A stretch of 64,000 bases of DNA from Clostridium carboxidivorans P7 (GCF_001038625.1 NZ_CP011803.1:3968001-4032000), one strand, 5' to 3'. Positions 1-8,978 are shown, counted from the stretch's first letter. Notes: a model not told the origin generated them from the letters alone. Program-made: numbers and translations.

Positions 1-1423
1 TACATTGCCCTGCATCTAATACTCTTGGAATTCCTCCAATGTCACCTAAATTCAATTTGTTATATTTATATTTAGCACAACCTGCAGTTAATATTACAGT
101 ATCTTTTGGTAATTTTGTTGCAAATTCTGCATAATAATCTCTTGATTTTGCTCTTCCGTCACAACCTGCCATCACAAAGAATCTCTTTATAGCACCAGTT
201 TTAACAGCATCTACAACTTTATCAGCTAATGCTAAAACTTGATTATGAGCAAATCCACCAACTATTTGTCCTTTTTCTATTTCTGTAGGTGCTTTGCATT
301 TCTTAGCCATTTCTATAACCTTTGAAAAATCTTTTGTACCATCAGCCTTGGCTTCTATATGAGCACATCCTGGCATTCCTGTAGCACCTGTTGTAAATAA
401 TCTATTCTTGTAAGAATCCTTTGGTATAACTATACAGTTAGTAGTCATAACAATTGGACCATTAAATTTTTCAAATTCTTCTTTTTGCTTCCACCATGCA
501 TTTCCGTAGTTTCCTGCAAAGTGCTTATATTTCTTGAACTTTGGATAGTATTGTCCAGCAAGCATTTCCCCATGGGTATATACATCTACTCCAGTTTCCT
601 CTGTTTGTTCAAGTAACATTTCTAAATCTTTCAAATCATGTCCTGAAATTAATATTCCTGGATTAGTTCTAACCCCAATATCTACAGTTGTTATTTCAGG
701 ATGTCCATATTTTTCAGTATTGGCCTTATCAAGTAATGCCATACCATCTACACCAAATTTACCTGCTTCTAATGTTAAAGCAACTAATTCATCAACTGTC
801 AAACTGTCATCTAATGTAGCTGCTAATGCTTTAGCCATAAATCCATGAACCTCTTCATTGTTATAGCTTAAGTTCATAGCATGCTTCATGTAAGCAGATA
901 ATCCTTTTAATCCATAAGTGATAAGTTCTCTTAAACTTCTTATATCTTCATTTTCTGTTGAAAGTACTCCAACTTTTTCAGCTTTCGCATCAAATTCTAT
1001 TGTATTATCAGCTGTCCATGTCGTTGCATCTGGCATTATCATTTCTGTAGTTTGCATTCCTAACACCTTTTTGAAGAATCCACCATTTACCTTTACTTCA
1101 CCAACTTGTCCACCAGCCTTAACAACTTTAGCTTTTAAAGTTTCTCTTAGTTTTAAAGTTTCTCTTACTCTATCTAAAATAGAATCTCTATCAAAATTTG
1201 CATTTGTAATTGTTGTAAATAAATTTTCTGTTATATATTTATCTACAGTACCATCTACAACTCCAACTTTTCTTCCTTCGTTACTTACTATAGCTAGTCC
1301 TTTAGTTACATATATTAATAAATCTTGAGCTTTTGCTACATATTCATCTTTACCGCAAACTCCCACTTTAGTACATCCAGTACAACCTGCTGTTTCTTGA
1401 CATTGATAACAAAACATTGACAT
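1..1423 (-). CDS. hcp: Hydroxylamine reductase / hybrid-cluster protein, copy 1 (3' end outside window)
   Basis: Hcp is a cytoplasmic iron-sulfur enzyme that reduces hydroxylamine and has been implicated in NO reduction during nitrosative stress. The N-terminus carries Cys5, Cys8, Cys17 and Cys23, the C-x2-C-x8-C-x5-C spacing of the anaerobe-type [4Fe-4S] cluster. Further in, the hybrid-cluster region is recognisable from [17 protein letters not shown], from [12 protein letters not shown] and from RVLDAGQCN at the window edge. The frame is open from the ATG at 1423 to base 1, so only the last part (roughly 80-90 residues by comparison with copy 2) is missing. An AGGAGG-like site lies just upstream of the start. 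It is the same subclass as the copy at 54160-55788. Identification is firm; the physiological substrate is inferred from the family. Confidence 0.95.
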   Translation of the reverse strand, partial: MSMFCYQCQETAGCTGCTKVGVCGKDEYVAKAQDLLIYVTKGLAIVSNEGRKVGVVDGTVDKYITENLFTTITNANFDRDSILDRVRETLKLRETLKAKVVKAGGQVGEVKVNGGFFKKVLGMQTTEMIMPDATTWTADNTIEFDAKAEKVGVLSTENEDIRSLRELITYGLKGLSAYMKHAMNLSYNNEEVHGFMAKALAATLDDSLTVDELVALTLEAGKFGVDGMALLDKANTEKYGHPEITTVDIGVRTNPGILISGHDLKDLEMLLEQTEETGVDVYTHGEMLAGQYYPKFKKYKHFAGNYGNAWWKQKEEFEKFNGPIVMTTNCIVIPKDSYKNRLFTTGATGMPGCAHIEAKADGTKDFSKVIEMAKKCKAPTEIEKGQIVGGFAHNQVLALADKVVDAVKTGAIKRFFVMAGCDGRAKSRDYYAEFATKLPKDTVILTAGCAKYKYNKLNLGDIGGIPRVLDAGQC

Positions 1424-1533
1424 ATTATGTCCTCCTATTTTATCTTTTATTTTTATATAAAGTTTAATAATTCCTTTTTATTATTTCTTAACTTCGACAA
1501 TTTAAAGTTTACTATATTCTTTTCATCATTTCT

Positions 1534-1547
1534 GTAACATACGTTAC
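1534..1547. promoter_or_regulatory. Candidate operator GTAAC-N4-GTTAC upstream of hcp copy 1
   Basis: The palindrome GTAACATACGTTAC lies about 110 bases upstream of the hcp start in the untranslated region. CRP/FNR-type regulators of hcp (HcpR) are known in clostridia, and a palindrome in this position fits one, but I cannot confirm the binding consensus from sequence alone. Confidence 0.35.
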
Positions 1548-1599
1548 TATTTTAAAGTTAATAAATTTCTTTTTATTTCTATATATGAAAAAATAAAAA

Positions 1600-1640
1600 A
1601 GATACTTGATTCCTAGTATTCTGAATCAAATATCTCTTTC
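1600..1640 (-). terminator. Intrinsic terminator after the chemoreceptor unit
   Basis: On the minus strand, arms of about 13 bases (AGATATTTGATTC and GAATCAAGTATCT, one mismatch) enclose a 10-base loop and are followed by a T-rich run. It ends the unit containing the chemoreceptor (1778-2737) and the small ORF 1648-1776. Confidence 0.7.
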
Positions 1641-1647
1641 ATCAAAG

Positions 1648-1776
1648 TTAAAGCTTAGTTTCGCAATAACACATAAATTTCAATCGTTCTATTTCAAAAT
1701 TTGATTTCGCTAATATTTCTTTTTCTTTTATAGATTCTATGGCTGTAGTATATAAAATATAATTTATGAAATACAT
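1648..1776 (-). CDS. Small ORF, 42 aa, directly behind the chemoreceptor
   Basis: This short reading frame starts at an ATG two bases after the chemoreceptor stop codon, with a purine-rich AGAGGG stretch in the end of that gene that could serve as ribosome site. It ends just before the terminator. The peptide begins MYFINYILYTTAIESIKEK, with a short hydrophobic start followed by a charged helix-like stretch containing two cysteines near the end. I do not recognise a family. It may be a genuine small protein coupled to the chemoreceptor or a chance frame. Confidence 0.35.
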   Translation of the reverse strand: MYFINYILYTTAIESIKEKEILAKSNFEIERLKFMCYCETKL

Positions 1777-1777
1777 C

Positions 1778-2737
1778 TTATATTACCCTCTTACCATAAG
1801 ATTCTAATTGTGTTTTTGTTTCTTCCAATTTTTTGTCTACAATGCTTGCCTCTTCTATATGATTTATTATAGTTTTTGATGTTATTTTTAATATTTCATC
1901 AACACTTATTATTTCTTTACTCATGCTTTCAATATGCTGTTTTTGATTTATTAAAATTTCCATTACTTCTCTTACTTCCTGCTCAACTTTTGCTATAGAA
2001 GATAAGCTTTCTTCTATTTTTTCTGCTGCATTTCCTGAAGCATTAACCCCTTTAGCAATAACTTCTTTAGATTTATCAGAATTATTTATAACACTCTTTG
2101 TTTCATCTTCTATATTGCCTATTAACTCAGAAATATCCTTAGTACTTTGTTTAGTCATTTCCGCTAGGTTTCTTATTTCACCTGCAACTATAGCAAAACC
2201 TTTTCCTTGCTCTCCTGCCCTTGCTGCTTCTATTGCGGCATTTAAAGCCAATAAATTTGTTTGATTTGCTATATTCGTTATTAACTGCACAACTTCATTA
2301 ACTTTACTAAATCGTCTTGCCAATTCATTTATGTTTTCAGTATTATTTCTATTTTCATTCTCTAAAGACTTTACTATTTCTACAATTTCTTCAATAGCAT
2401 TTTTCCCTTCATATGATTTTTTAACCGTATCTTTTGTAATTTCTATAAGATTATTCCCTTCTGAATATAATTTATCTGTCAAGCCATTAGTATTTTCTGT
2501 TAAACTAGAAATTTCACTCATATGTACCTTTACTTCATCTGCAAGCTTTCCTAAAACATCATGTTGATCATCTACCATGTGGTGCTGTTTTACAGTTTCG
2601 TTTAACAATTTGCTCATCTTCTGAAAAAAATTATTAGTTCCATCCTGTAATTGTTTTGTCTTCTTTATCGCTTCTTCACTATCCCTAACTTGCTTATTCT
2701 CTAAATCCTTAATTTTTTTATTTCTAAATATGTTCAT
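1778..2737 (-). CDS. Soluble methyl-accepting chemotaxis-type signalling protein
   Basis: A cytoplasmic chemoreceptor of 319 aa with no transmembrane segment. The conserved hairpin tip of the MCP signalling domain reads [20 protein letters not shown] near residues 155-175, flanked by long heptad-rich helices. The N-terminal 100 residues are coiled coil without a recognisable sensor domain. Such proteins signal to CheA/CheW from the cytosol. The ATG at 2737 is preferred over the earlier in-frame codon at 2767 because it directly follows an AGGAGG site. A TGATTCAAATCA palindrome lies about 175 bases upstream, shared with nearby redox genes, so an oxygen- or nitrosative-stress input is possible. 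Confidence 0.9.
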   Translation of the reverse strand: MNIFRNKKIKDLENKQVRDSEEAIKKTKQLQDGTNNFFQKMSKLLNETVKQHHMVDDQHDVLGKLADEVKVHMSEISSLTENTNGLTDKLYSEGNNLIEITKDTVKKSYEGKNAIEEIVEIVKSLENENRNNTENINELARRFSKVNEVVQLITNIANQTNLLALNAAIEAARAGEQGKGFAIVAGEIRNLAEMTKQSTKDISELIGNIEDETKSVINNSDKSKEVIAKGVNASGNAAEKIEESLSSIAKVEQEVREVMEILINQKQHIESMSKEIISVDEILKITSKTIINHIEEASIVDKKLEETKTQLESYGKRVI

Positions 2738-2910
2738 TTTTTCCTCCTCAATTCCTCTCACTATCAAATATTCCTAAAATTTCCTTAGAATTATTTCCTA
2801 AATAGTATTAATATCTCATTTATTGACTTTATGCCTGTATGAATAAAAAATTATTATAATTAAAAACAGGTTTGTTACCATATTTTAAATTAAAATATCC
2901 AAAAAGAATG

Positions 2911-2922
2911 TGATTCAAATCA
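2911..2922. promoter_or_regulatory. Candidate CRP/FNR-type site 1 (TGATTCAAATCA)
   Basis: This perfect inverted repeat TGATT-N2-AATCA is preceded by TG, giving a half-site like the TGTGA of the CRP/FNR family. It is one of four similar sites in the first 8.3 kb, each upstream of a different minus-strand unit; this one precedes the chemoreceptor at 2737. Confidence 0.45.
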
Positions 2923-3009
2923 TATTTCACTAAATTTTCACTTATTGTATACCAATGGGTTGACCAATATTATACATTCACTTGTTATATGCGTATAATT
3001 TCAAGGTAA

Positions 3010-3047
3010 AATAAAAAGGACGCCTCAGATTTTTAAGACATCCTTTT
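3010..3047 (-). terminator. Intrinsic terminator after the metallo-hydrolase
   Basis: On the minus strand AAAAGGATGTCT and the partly complementary GGCGTCCTTTTT form a stem with a T-run immediately after the stop of the gene at 3050-3688. Confidence 0.65.
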
Positions 3048-3049
3048 AT

Positions 3050-3688
3050 CTATTGTAATTTAAGACAAGGTCCATGACCCGTAGCTATAAAATTAGGTTT
3101 TAACTGTCGCAAAGTTTGTTGTAACTGTTCCAGCTTATCAGAATCTGGAACCTGTTCTGGCAGAATACTATTTACTTCCATACTCCATTTTGATTCTTTT
3201 ACTGTATCTATTTCTTTTCCCATAGCAAACATTAAATCACTACTAAAGAATATTCCACGTCTATTTTCAATTGTTAATAATCCATCCCAAAGATGCATTT
3301 CCGAAGGATAATCAATGAATTCTAATTCATAACTATCTGTAGTTAACTTTTCTCCAGCTTTTTTGGTAATAGTTTTTGCCTTAATTCCAAAACCTTTTAA
3401 TTGACGCGCTGTAACTTCAGAACAAATTGTCTCAGCCTCAGGAAAATGTTCTAATATTACTGACAACCCACCACATTCATCTGCTTCAAAATGTGAAATA
3501 AAAATATATTTTAAATCTTTGCCATTAAGTGCTGCTTTAAGTTGTGGCAGCAAAGCTTCTGCCTGCATTACATTACCTGTATGTACTAATAATGGTTCAT
3601 CACCTAATAACAAATATTGATGAAATGTAAGATTAATCTGCTGAATATAACTACTAAATTGGTGTAAATCATTATTTATAATCGCCAT
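3050..3688 (-). CDS. MBL-fold metallo-hydrolase, ODP (FprA-type) family without flavodoxin domain
   Basis: A 212-aa metallo-beta-lactamase-fold protein. The metal ligands of the oxygen-binding diiron branch are visible: HFEADECGG (H-x-E-x-D) near residues 86-94, an acidic SSDLMF segment near 150, and the final ATGHGP near 203-208. These resemble the diiron half of FprA flavodiiron proteins, which reduce O2 or NO, but the flavodoxin half is absent. Electrons might come from a separate flavodoxin, and one is encoded at 7192-7608. It is followed upstream by the DUF2249 gene in the same direction (54 bases apart), probably in one operon. Family is firm; activity toward O2 versus NO is inferred. 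Confidence 0.85.
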   Translation of the reverse strand: MAIINNDLHQFSSYIQQINLTFHQYLLLGDEPLLVHTGNVMQAEALLPQLKAALNGKDLKYIFISHFEADECGGLSVILEHFPEAETICSEVTARQLKGFGIKAKTITKKAGEKLTTDSYELEFIDYPSEMHLWDGLLTIENRRGIFFSSDLMFAMGKEIDTVKESKWSMEVNSILPEQVPDSDKLEQLQQTLRQLKPNFIATGHGPCLKLQ

Positions 3689-3742
3689 ATAACTACCTCT
3701 TTTCTTTTTAAATATAATCTAAATCTGAAATCAATGAGCATC

Positions 3743-3976
3743 TTATTTTTTCGTAATTGCAATTCTCCATATTTCAGGCCCTTGCTCTAAGTATTCCCAC
3801 TCAAAATGTTCTGGAAAATTCAATATAAACTGCTGATAAAGTGGACGAGGATCATGATCATTTATAAGTTCCATTGTTTCACCTAATATTAATTCCTCAA
3901 AAGCTTTAAAAATAATATCCTTCTTATGTCCTTTTTCATAGATTCTAATATCTAAACTTGCAGCGAAATTTGGCAT
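3743..3976 (-). CDS. DUF2249 domain protein
   Basis: A 77-aa protein with the DUF2249 signature: an LDIR start, then ELINDHDPRPLYQQF and a WEYLEQGPEIWRI ending. DUF2249 proteins have a TusA-like fold and often sit beside hemerythrin, FprA or nitrite/NO-related genes, which agrees with this neighbourhood. The exact role is unknown. The ATG at 3976 is chosen because AAGGAGG lies at the right distance; the earlier frame start at 3997 would place that site inside the gene. It is upstream of the ODP-like hydrolase and likely co-transcribed with it. Confidence 0.85.
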   Translation of the reverse strand: MPNFAASLDIRIYEKGHKKDIIFKAFEELILGETMELINDHDPRPLYQQFILNFPEHFEWEYLEQGPEIWRIAITKK

Positions 3977-4078
3977 AATTAATTCCTCCTTATACATTCT
4001 TTCAAATAGGAATAAATCCCTTACTTAATCAAATTTTATTAGTTGATAATATTATAACCATTGCTCTATATTTTTAGT

Positions 4079-4092
4079 GTGATTTATATCAC
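4079..4092. promoter_or_regulatory. Candidate CRP/FNR-type site 2 (GTGATTTATATCAC)
   Basis: This is a perfect 14-base palindrome GTGAT-N4-ATCAC about 100 bases upstream of the DUF2249/hydrolase unit and just beyond the 3' end of the LysR gene. It is the best dyad of the four related sites in this region. Confidence 0.5.
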
Positions 4093-4108
4093 TATATCAA
4101 TATAATTT

Positions 4109-4999
4109 TCATTTTTTTATATCTAAAGATTTTAATTCTTCTATAAATGCATCCATTGCAGGTGTAACCCATTTATTTCTATGATACAAAATTTGCGTCA
4201 TCATATTAAAATCACAATCAACTAAATCTAATTTTACTAAATTTCCTTTAGATAATTCATTTTCTACAGTCATAATAGGCAATAAAGTAATTCCTAGATT
4301 ATTCATAACAAAACTTTTAATAGTTTCTATACTTCCTATCTCTAGAGCTAAATGAGGCTGCAAACATTCTTTATGAAACATTGATTCAAAAACGCTTCTA
4401 TAGCTACATCCTTTTTCAGTAACAATTAACGATTCATCTGCAATGTCTCTTAGCGTTAGTTTAAATTTATCTTTTAATTTATTTAATGGAGATGCTAAAA
4501 TTGCCATTTCTTCATCATAACACATACATGAAATTAAATCTGGATCCTTTATTAACTCACCTAATGTAAAAATTAAATCAACAGTATTATTTTTTAGCAT
4601 GTTTTGTAAATCAGTACAAGTTCCTATTTTTATTATTACTTCTACTTTTGGATACTTAATATGAAAATCTTTAAGTAATTCTGGAAGCTTAACTGTACAA
4701 AGCGATTCAACAACACCAATTTTTAGTATTCCTTTTGGAGTGTCTCTATCATCTATTGCTTCTTTAGCTTCATTTGCAAGATTTATTATTTTTTCAGCAT
4801 ATTCAAGAAAAATTAAACCTTTCGAGGTTAGTTCCATATTCCTACCTATTCGTTCAAATAATTTAATTCCAAGTTCTTTTTCTAAAAGTTGAACTTGAGT
4901 CGTAATTGTAGATTGGGCATATCCAAGATTTTCTGCGGCTTTTAAGAAACTCTTCATTTCTGTAATTTTAGAAAATGTTATTAGCTGTCTAAGCTCCAT
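4109..4999 (-). CDS. LysR-family transcriptional regulator
   Basis: A 296-aa LysR regulator. The N-terminal winged helix-turn-helix is at residues 1-60 (MELRQLITFSKITEMKSF, then AAENLGYAQSTITTQVQLLE), followed by a LysR substrate-binding fold with the usual IGVVES segment. The ATG at 4999 follows GGAGG; the upstream extension is rejected. It is divergent from the PLP enzyme at 5143 with a 143-base shared spacer that contains a dyad at 5022-5040, so it most likely controls that gene and itself. Members of this branch (CysL/CbiR-like) often sense sulfur or nitrogen metabolites, but the ligand cannot be read from sequence. Confidence 0.9.
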   Translation of the reverse strand: MELRQLITFSKITEMKSFLKAAENLGYAQSTITTQVQLLEKELGIKLFERIGRNMELTSKGLIFLEYAEKIINLANEAKEAIDDRDTPKGILKIGVVESLCTVKLPELLKDFHIKYPKVEVIIKIGTCTDLQNMLKNNTVDLIFTLGELIKDPDLISCMCYDEEMAILASPLNKLKDKFKLTLRDIADESLIVTEKGCSYRSVFESMFHKECLQPHLALEIGSIETIKSFVMNNLGITLLPIMTVENELSKGNLVKLDLVDCDFNMMTQILYHRNKWVTPAMDAFIEELKSLDIKK

Positions 5000-5021
5000 T
5001 TTGTTTCCTCCATATAAATTC

Positions 5022-5040
5022 AGTTCAATATAATTGAACT
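5022..5040. promoter_or_regulatory. Candidate LysR operator
   Basis: A dyad AGTTCAAT-N3-ATTGAACT, perfect over 8-base arms, lies between the divergent LysR and PLP-enzyme genes. LysR proteins commonly bind T-N11-A dyads in such spacers. Confidence 0.5.
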
Positions 5041-5142
5041 GTATATTCAATTAATTCAATTTTACTAATATATAATGTTATGCTAATATAAAATCATTAA
5101 AAATTCAATCAGTTTTTCAAAAACATAAGGAGTGATTTTAAA

Positions 5143-6342
5143 TTGGATATAAATATTGTTAATAATTTAGGTTTTTCAACAAAAGCGATACATGGCGGAA
5201 GTAGTAAAAATGATGTAGGTTCTGCTGCTACACCAATTTACCAAACATCTACCTTTATTTTTGATTCTGCAGAGCAAGGCGGAAAAATTTTTTCAGGAGC
5301 TGAAGATGGATATAGATATTCTAGATTTGGTAATCCAACAAATAAAGTCTTAGAAGAAAAACTTGCAATTCTCGAAGGTTCAGAAAGCTGTATTTCAGCG
5401 GCTTCTGGAATTGGAGCTATATCTACTGCATTATGGACAACTTTAAAATGCGGAGATCATGTAATATCATGTTCTACAATTTATGGGGATACTTCTGCTT
5501 TGTTAAATACTGGGTTAAAAAAATACGGTGTAGAAATTGATTTTGTAGATATGGCAGAGCCTGAAAATGTGCGTAAGGCTATGAAAAAAAACACAAGAGT
5601 TGTTTACATTGAAACACCAGCTAATCCGACTTTAAAAATCAGTGACATCAAGTCCATCTCAGAGATTGCTCATGAAAATAAAAATTGTATTGTTATGGTT
5701 GATAACACTTTTTGCACTCCTTATATACAAAGGCCACTTGAATTAGGTGCCGATGTTGTTTTACACTCTGGAACAAAGTTTTTAAATGGTCATGGAGATG
5801 TAGTTGCTGGCTTTATACTTGGTTCTGAAGATTTTATAAAGGAAGCAAGACTTGGAGTTCAAAAACTAACTGGTGCTATTTTAAGTCCTTTTGACTCATA
5901 TTTAATAATAAGAGGATTAAAAACACTCCCACTAAGAATGGAAAAACATTGCGCCAATGCAATGGCTGTTTCTGAATTTTTAGAAAAACATCCAGCTGTG
6001 GAAAAAGTATATTATCCTGGCCTTAAGAGTTTCAATCAATACGATCTTGCTCAAAAACAAATGAGCTTATCTGGAGCAATAATTGCATTTGAGCTTGCTG
6101 GCGGAATAGAAAGCGGACGGACTTTAATGAATAATTTAAATATCTGCAGATTAGCCGTAAGCTTAGGTGATACAGAAACATTAATCCAACATCCAGCATC
6201 TATGAGTCATTCAGTATGCTCTAAAGAAGAAAGATTATCTGCTGGAATAAGTGACGGTCTTGTAAGGTTAGCTGTAGGTCTTGAAGATGCTAAAGATATA
6301 ATTGAAGATTTGAGACAAGCTCTGGATTTAATAGCTAAGTGA
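5143..6342 (+). CDS. Cys/Met-metabolism PLP-dependent enzyme (methionine or cystathionine gamma-lyase / O-acetylhomoserine sulfhydrylase family)
   Basis: A 399-aa PLP enzyme of the trans-sulfuration family. Visible landmarks are YSRFGNPTN near residue 60, SASGIGAIS-like cofactor loop near 87-95, VDNTFCTPY near 186, and the PLP lysine in LHSGTKFLNGHGD near 205-215. The position that is a catalytic cysteine in canonical methionine gamma-lyases (YGCT) is YGDT here, so specificity for methionine is uncertain; cystathionine gamma-lyase or O-acetylhomoserine sulfhydrylase activity is equally possible. The start is a TTG preceded by AAGGAGTG. It is divergent from a LysR regulator that probably controls it in response to sulfur metabolites. 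Confidence 0.85.
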   Translation: MDINIVNNLGFSTKAIHGGSSKNDVGSAATPIYQTSTFIFDSAEQGGKIFSGAEDGYRYSRFGNPTNKVLEEKLAILEGSESCISAASGIGAISTALWTTLKCGDHVISCSTIYGDTSALLNTGLKKYGVEIDFVDMAEPENVRKAMKKNTRVVYIETPANPTLKISDIKSISEIAHENKNCIVMVDNTFCTPYIQRPLELGADVVLHSGTKFLNGHGDVVAGFILGSEDFIKEARLGVQKLTGAILSPFDSYLIIRGLKTLPLRMEKHCANAMAVSEFLEKHPAVEKVYYPGLKSFNQYDLAQKQMSLSGAIIAFELAGGIESGRTLMNNLNICRLAVSLGDTETLIQHPASMSHSVCSKEERLSAGISDGLVRLAVGLEDAKDIIEDLRQALDLIAK

Positions 6343-6419
6343 TTTACGCCACGGCACTAAGATCTTTTATATTATAAGATTAAATAGTTAAATAAAATAA
6401 TTTACCTAGAAAATTTAAA

Positions 6420-7036
6420 ATATCAATATCTGCCAGCATACATAATGCTGCTCATGCACAAATTAATGACCTTGCTTTCACTCCAGCAATAAAAAATATT
6501 GATGGAAATGAAGTAGTTGGCTTTCACGTATGGGTTGGAGGAGGACTTTCTGCTAGTCCTCATTAAAAAAATATGTGTTTAAGCACTTATCTCCTACTCC
6601 AAAGACTTTTATTGGATACACCATTTCTTGTACTGGAAAAGAATTTTGTAACTTAGCTATTGTTGAAACAAAGAAAAAAGCAAAACAAGTTATTGAATAT
6701 CTTGATTCTAAAATAAAGTTAGATACACCAATTCGTATCCATTTTACTGGCTGCCCTAACTCTTGTGGTCAAAAACATATAGCTGATATTAGCTTGCAAG
6801 GCGCACTCATAAAAACTGACACTAGTTGTGATGAGGCTTTCACTATATGGCTTGGCGGTACTCTAAATAACACTGGAAAGTTTGCTGAAAATCTTAACTT
6901 ACGTGTAAAATCAGATAGTGTACACTTAGTCATTGAAAAGATAGTGCTTTTCTTTAAAAATAATAAATTAGAAAATGAGGTCTTTAATGAATTTGTAAGC
7001 AGAATAGGAATTGATGAAATTAAGAAAAATATATAG
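6420..7036 (+). pseudogene. Remnant of a siroheme nitrite/sulfite reductase (NirA-like)
   Basis: Two fragments in different frames match consecutive parts of a ferredoxin-type nitrite reductase. The first (about 6427-6566) reads INDLAFTPAIKN and VGFHVWVGGGLSASPH, then stops at TAA. The second (6575-7036, 153 aa) continues with CTGKEFCNLAIVETK and HFTGCPNSCGQ, the cysteine motifs that hold the siroheme and [4Fe-4S] cluster. The N-terminal half is missing and a stop separates the pieces, so no complete enzyme can be made. The remnant suggests that the ancestor had assimilatory nitrite or sulfite reduction here, consistent with the nitrosative-stress genes around it. Confidence 0.8.
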
Positions 7037-7105
7037 ATATGAAAGAAAAATTTTCATTCTTAAATAAAGTTCTAGAGATAACAATTAAAGAAATAAAACA
7101 AACAT

Positions 7106-7143
7106 TGTAATAAAAAAAACGTGGATTCACCACATTTTTTTAT
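7106..7143. terminator. Bidirectional terminator between nirA remnant and flavodoxin
   Basis: A short GC stem (CGTGG, loop ATTCA, CCACA) is flanked by A8 on the left and T7 on the right, so it can serve both convergent genes. Confidence 0.7.
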
Positions 7144-7191
7144 TTGTACTTATAGATACCAAAATCATAATATAGACTTATGAACTATAAA

Positions 7192-7608
7192 TTATTCTGC
7201 TATTAATTTTCCAAAATCTCTGCACTTGCCTTCATCATCACCTTCTGGAGATTCTTGAACTGTTAAGCCTTCACTTATTAATATAGCCCCATATGACTCC
7301 ATTCTCTTTTCCCATTCTGTCATCCATTCACCATTGCCCCATCCCCATGAACCAAAAAGAGCAACTTTCTTTCCTTGAATATTTCCTTCTAATGATTTAA
7401 CAAAAGGTTCCATTTCACTTTCATCTAATTCTTCTGATCCATAAGCTGAGCATCCTAAAATAAGTATTTCTTCATTATTAACATCATCAAGTGATGCATT
7501 AGAAACTTCAACTAATTCAGCTTTCTTCCCCTCTGATTGGATTCCTTCAAGAATTAAGTTGGCCATTTTTTCTGTATTTCCTGTTTGACTAAAATATATT
7601 ATTTTCAT
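7192..7608 (-). CDS. Flavodoxin
   Basis: A 138-aa short-chain flavodoxin, a low-potential FMN electron carrier of the cytosol. The phosphate loop SQTGNTEKM is at residues 8-16, the loop over the flavin ring is around GCSAYGSEELDES (residues 53-65), and FGSWGWGNGEW follows near residue 86. The start follows AGGAGG. It could reduce the stand-alone ODP-like hydrolase at 3050 or other redox enzymes here. A TGATTGCAATCA palindrome about 95 bases upstream is shared with other units of the region, suggesting joint control. Confidence 0.93.
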   Translation of the reverse strand: MKIIYFSQTGNTEKMANLILEGIQSEGKKAELVEVSNASLDDVNNEEILILGCSAYGSEELDESEMEPFVKSLEGNIQGKKVALFGSWGWGNGEWMTEWEKRMESYGAILISEGLTVQESPEGDDEGKCRDFGKLIAE

Positions 7609-7701
7609 ATTTAAACCTCCTGAATTATACTATTTACTTCTTAAATTGTTTTTTTATTTAACTTCTGACATTATTATAACTTTATTTGTTTTTAAAAAAT
7701 G

Positions 7702-7713
7702 TGATTGCAATCA
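7702..7713. promoter_or_regulatory. Candidate CRP/FNR-type site 3 (TGATTGCAATCA)
   Basis: This perfect 12-base palindrome with a preceding G (GTGATTGCAATCA) is located about 95 bases upstream of the flavodoxin start. It belongs to the same family as the sites at 2911, 4079 and 8240. Confidence 0.5.
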
Positions 7714-7798
7714 AATCTCAATAAAATATTTTTTTCTTATATACTTTTAATTATTTATTGATAAATTTATTATAGTAGCCTTAGGCCTAGACATAGAT

Positions 7799-8134
7799 TC
7801 AATTGAATATTTTATTCACCTCTCTGTTTCCACCTACAATTAAGTCAGCTCCTTTACCTTTTGCATCTTCTATTAATCCACTAACAAAATCTGCTGTTCT
7901 GGATACTTCTGATCTGCAGCTTTTTCTACCTTTAGCAATTTCCCTCATCATAAGTTCTGATAATTCATCTATATTTTCTAGTAAAATGTCTGATGCTTTA
8001 TATAATATTTCTGCTCGTGCATTTATTGTTGTATTATTCCACTTTCTTTGAGCTTCTTTAACTGTTTTATATACAAGAAAATCTTCAAATCCCTTCCATT
8101 TATTTTTAGAATTTATCTTATTAGTACCTATCAT
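7799..8134 (-). pseudogene. Internally deleted aldehyde dehydrogenase (GapN-like)
   Basis: A 111-aa frame that joins two distant parts of a non-phosphorylating glyceraldehyde-3-phosphate dehydrogenase or related aldehyde dehydrogenase. Residues about 20-85 correspond to the N-terminal region (RAEILYKASDILLEN, then MREIAKGRKSCRSEV), and the text then jumps to a C-terminal segment (GLIEDAKGKGADLIVGGNRE). The NAD(P)-binding region and catalytic cysteine are lost; the normal length is near 480 residues. It still has a good AAGGAGG ribosome site and a TGATTTCAATCA palindrome upstream, so it may be transcribed, but it cannot be an active dehydrogenase. Confidence 0.75.
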
Positions 8135-8239
8135 TAAAATCCTCCTTATTTTTCTTTAGCTCTTTATTTTAATGTTTGTTTTTCTTGAACTTTATTTAAT
8201 TCATGAGCTTATTATATCTTTGCTAAAATAAAAACAATA

Positions 8240-8251
8240 TGATTTCAATCA
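8240..8251. promoter_or_regulatory. Candidate CRP/FNR-type site 4 (TGATTTCAATCA)
   Basis: This perfect palindrome lies about 105 bases upstream of the gapN remnant. It is the fourth member of the motif family found in this region. Confidence 0.45.
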
Positions 8252-8342
8252 AGTTTTAAAAAATGTAAATCATAAAATTATAATAATATAAGATACTAAA
8301 CCCAATTTGTACTACATATTAAATTTATAATTATATACAACA

Positions 8343-8378
8343 AAAAAACTATCTCGAAAATTGTGAGATAGTTTTTAT
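8343..8378. terminator. Intrinsic terminator after the hcp remnant
   Basis: Arms AAAAACTATCTC and GAGATAGTTTTT are perfectly complementary over 12 bases around a 9-base loop, with A and T runs on both sides. It sits just downstream of the hcp remnant on the minus strand. Confidence 0.75.
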
Positions 8379-8397
8379 TTAAATTATTATTATCTAC

Positions 8398-8890
8398 ATT
8401 TGTACCCCTTGTTGCAAACAAGTTTTTAAATCATCATCTGGTTCACTTATAGGTCTTATGTTAAATGTATCAACTAAATATTGTAATACATTAGGACTTA
8501 TAAATGCTGGAAGTGATGGTCCAAGGAAGATTCCTTTTACACCTAATGAAAGTAATGCTAAAAGGTCTGCGACTGCTTTTTGTTCATACCACGAAAGAAT
8601 TATTGATAATGGTAATCCATTGACATCTGTATTAAAAGCATCTGCAAGCGCTGTTGCAATTCTTACTGCTGAATATGCATCATTACATTGACCTACATCT
8701 AATAATCTTGGAAGTCCAGCAACTTCTCCAAAGTCTAATTTGTTAAATCTATATTTTCCACATGCTAGTGTAAGGATAATACAATCTTTAGGAACCTTTT
8801 GAGCAAATTCAGTATAATAACTTCTTCCTGGCCTTGCACCATCACACCCACCAATTAAAATGTAAATTATGTTACTTGGAGCTCTTGGAA
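8398..8890 (-). pseudogene. hcp: 3' remnant of a hydroxylamine reductase gene
   Basis: An open frame of about 150 codons without a start encodes the C-terminal part of an Hcp: [59 protein letters not shown] and [14 protein letters not shown] are all recognisable. The N-terminal roughly 70 percent, including the [4Fe-4S] cysteines, is missing. The sequence is closer in style to the copy starting at 63291 than to copies 1 and 2. Homology to Hcp stops near 8880, where a stretch shared with 10780-10860 begins, so the break coincides with a repeat. Confidence 0.85.
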
Positions 8891-8968
8891 AAAAATAAGC
8901 AGAGAAAATTATGAAAAATTAGAAGCACTAGGAGTTTAACTCACTAGTTCTTCCAATTTTTAAAGCCT
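8871..8968. repeat. Direct repeat, left copy, with terminator hairpin
   Basis: This stretch is shared with 10787-10870: GTTACTTGGAGCTCTTGG, then an A-rich run, then a hairpin built from CACTAG and CTAGTT arms and an AATTTTTAAAG tail. The two copies bracket the AAA-ATPase/nuclease gene at 8979-10565. The hairpin also serves as a minus-strand terminator for that gene. Confidence 0.7.
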
Positions 8969-8978
8969 ATCTATAATC

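Noticed and set aside
918..1328. 136-aa plus-strand frame over the first hcp
   Set aside because: It is antisense to the clear hcp reading and has low-complexity composition typical of shadow frames.
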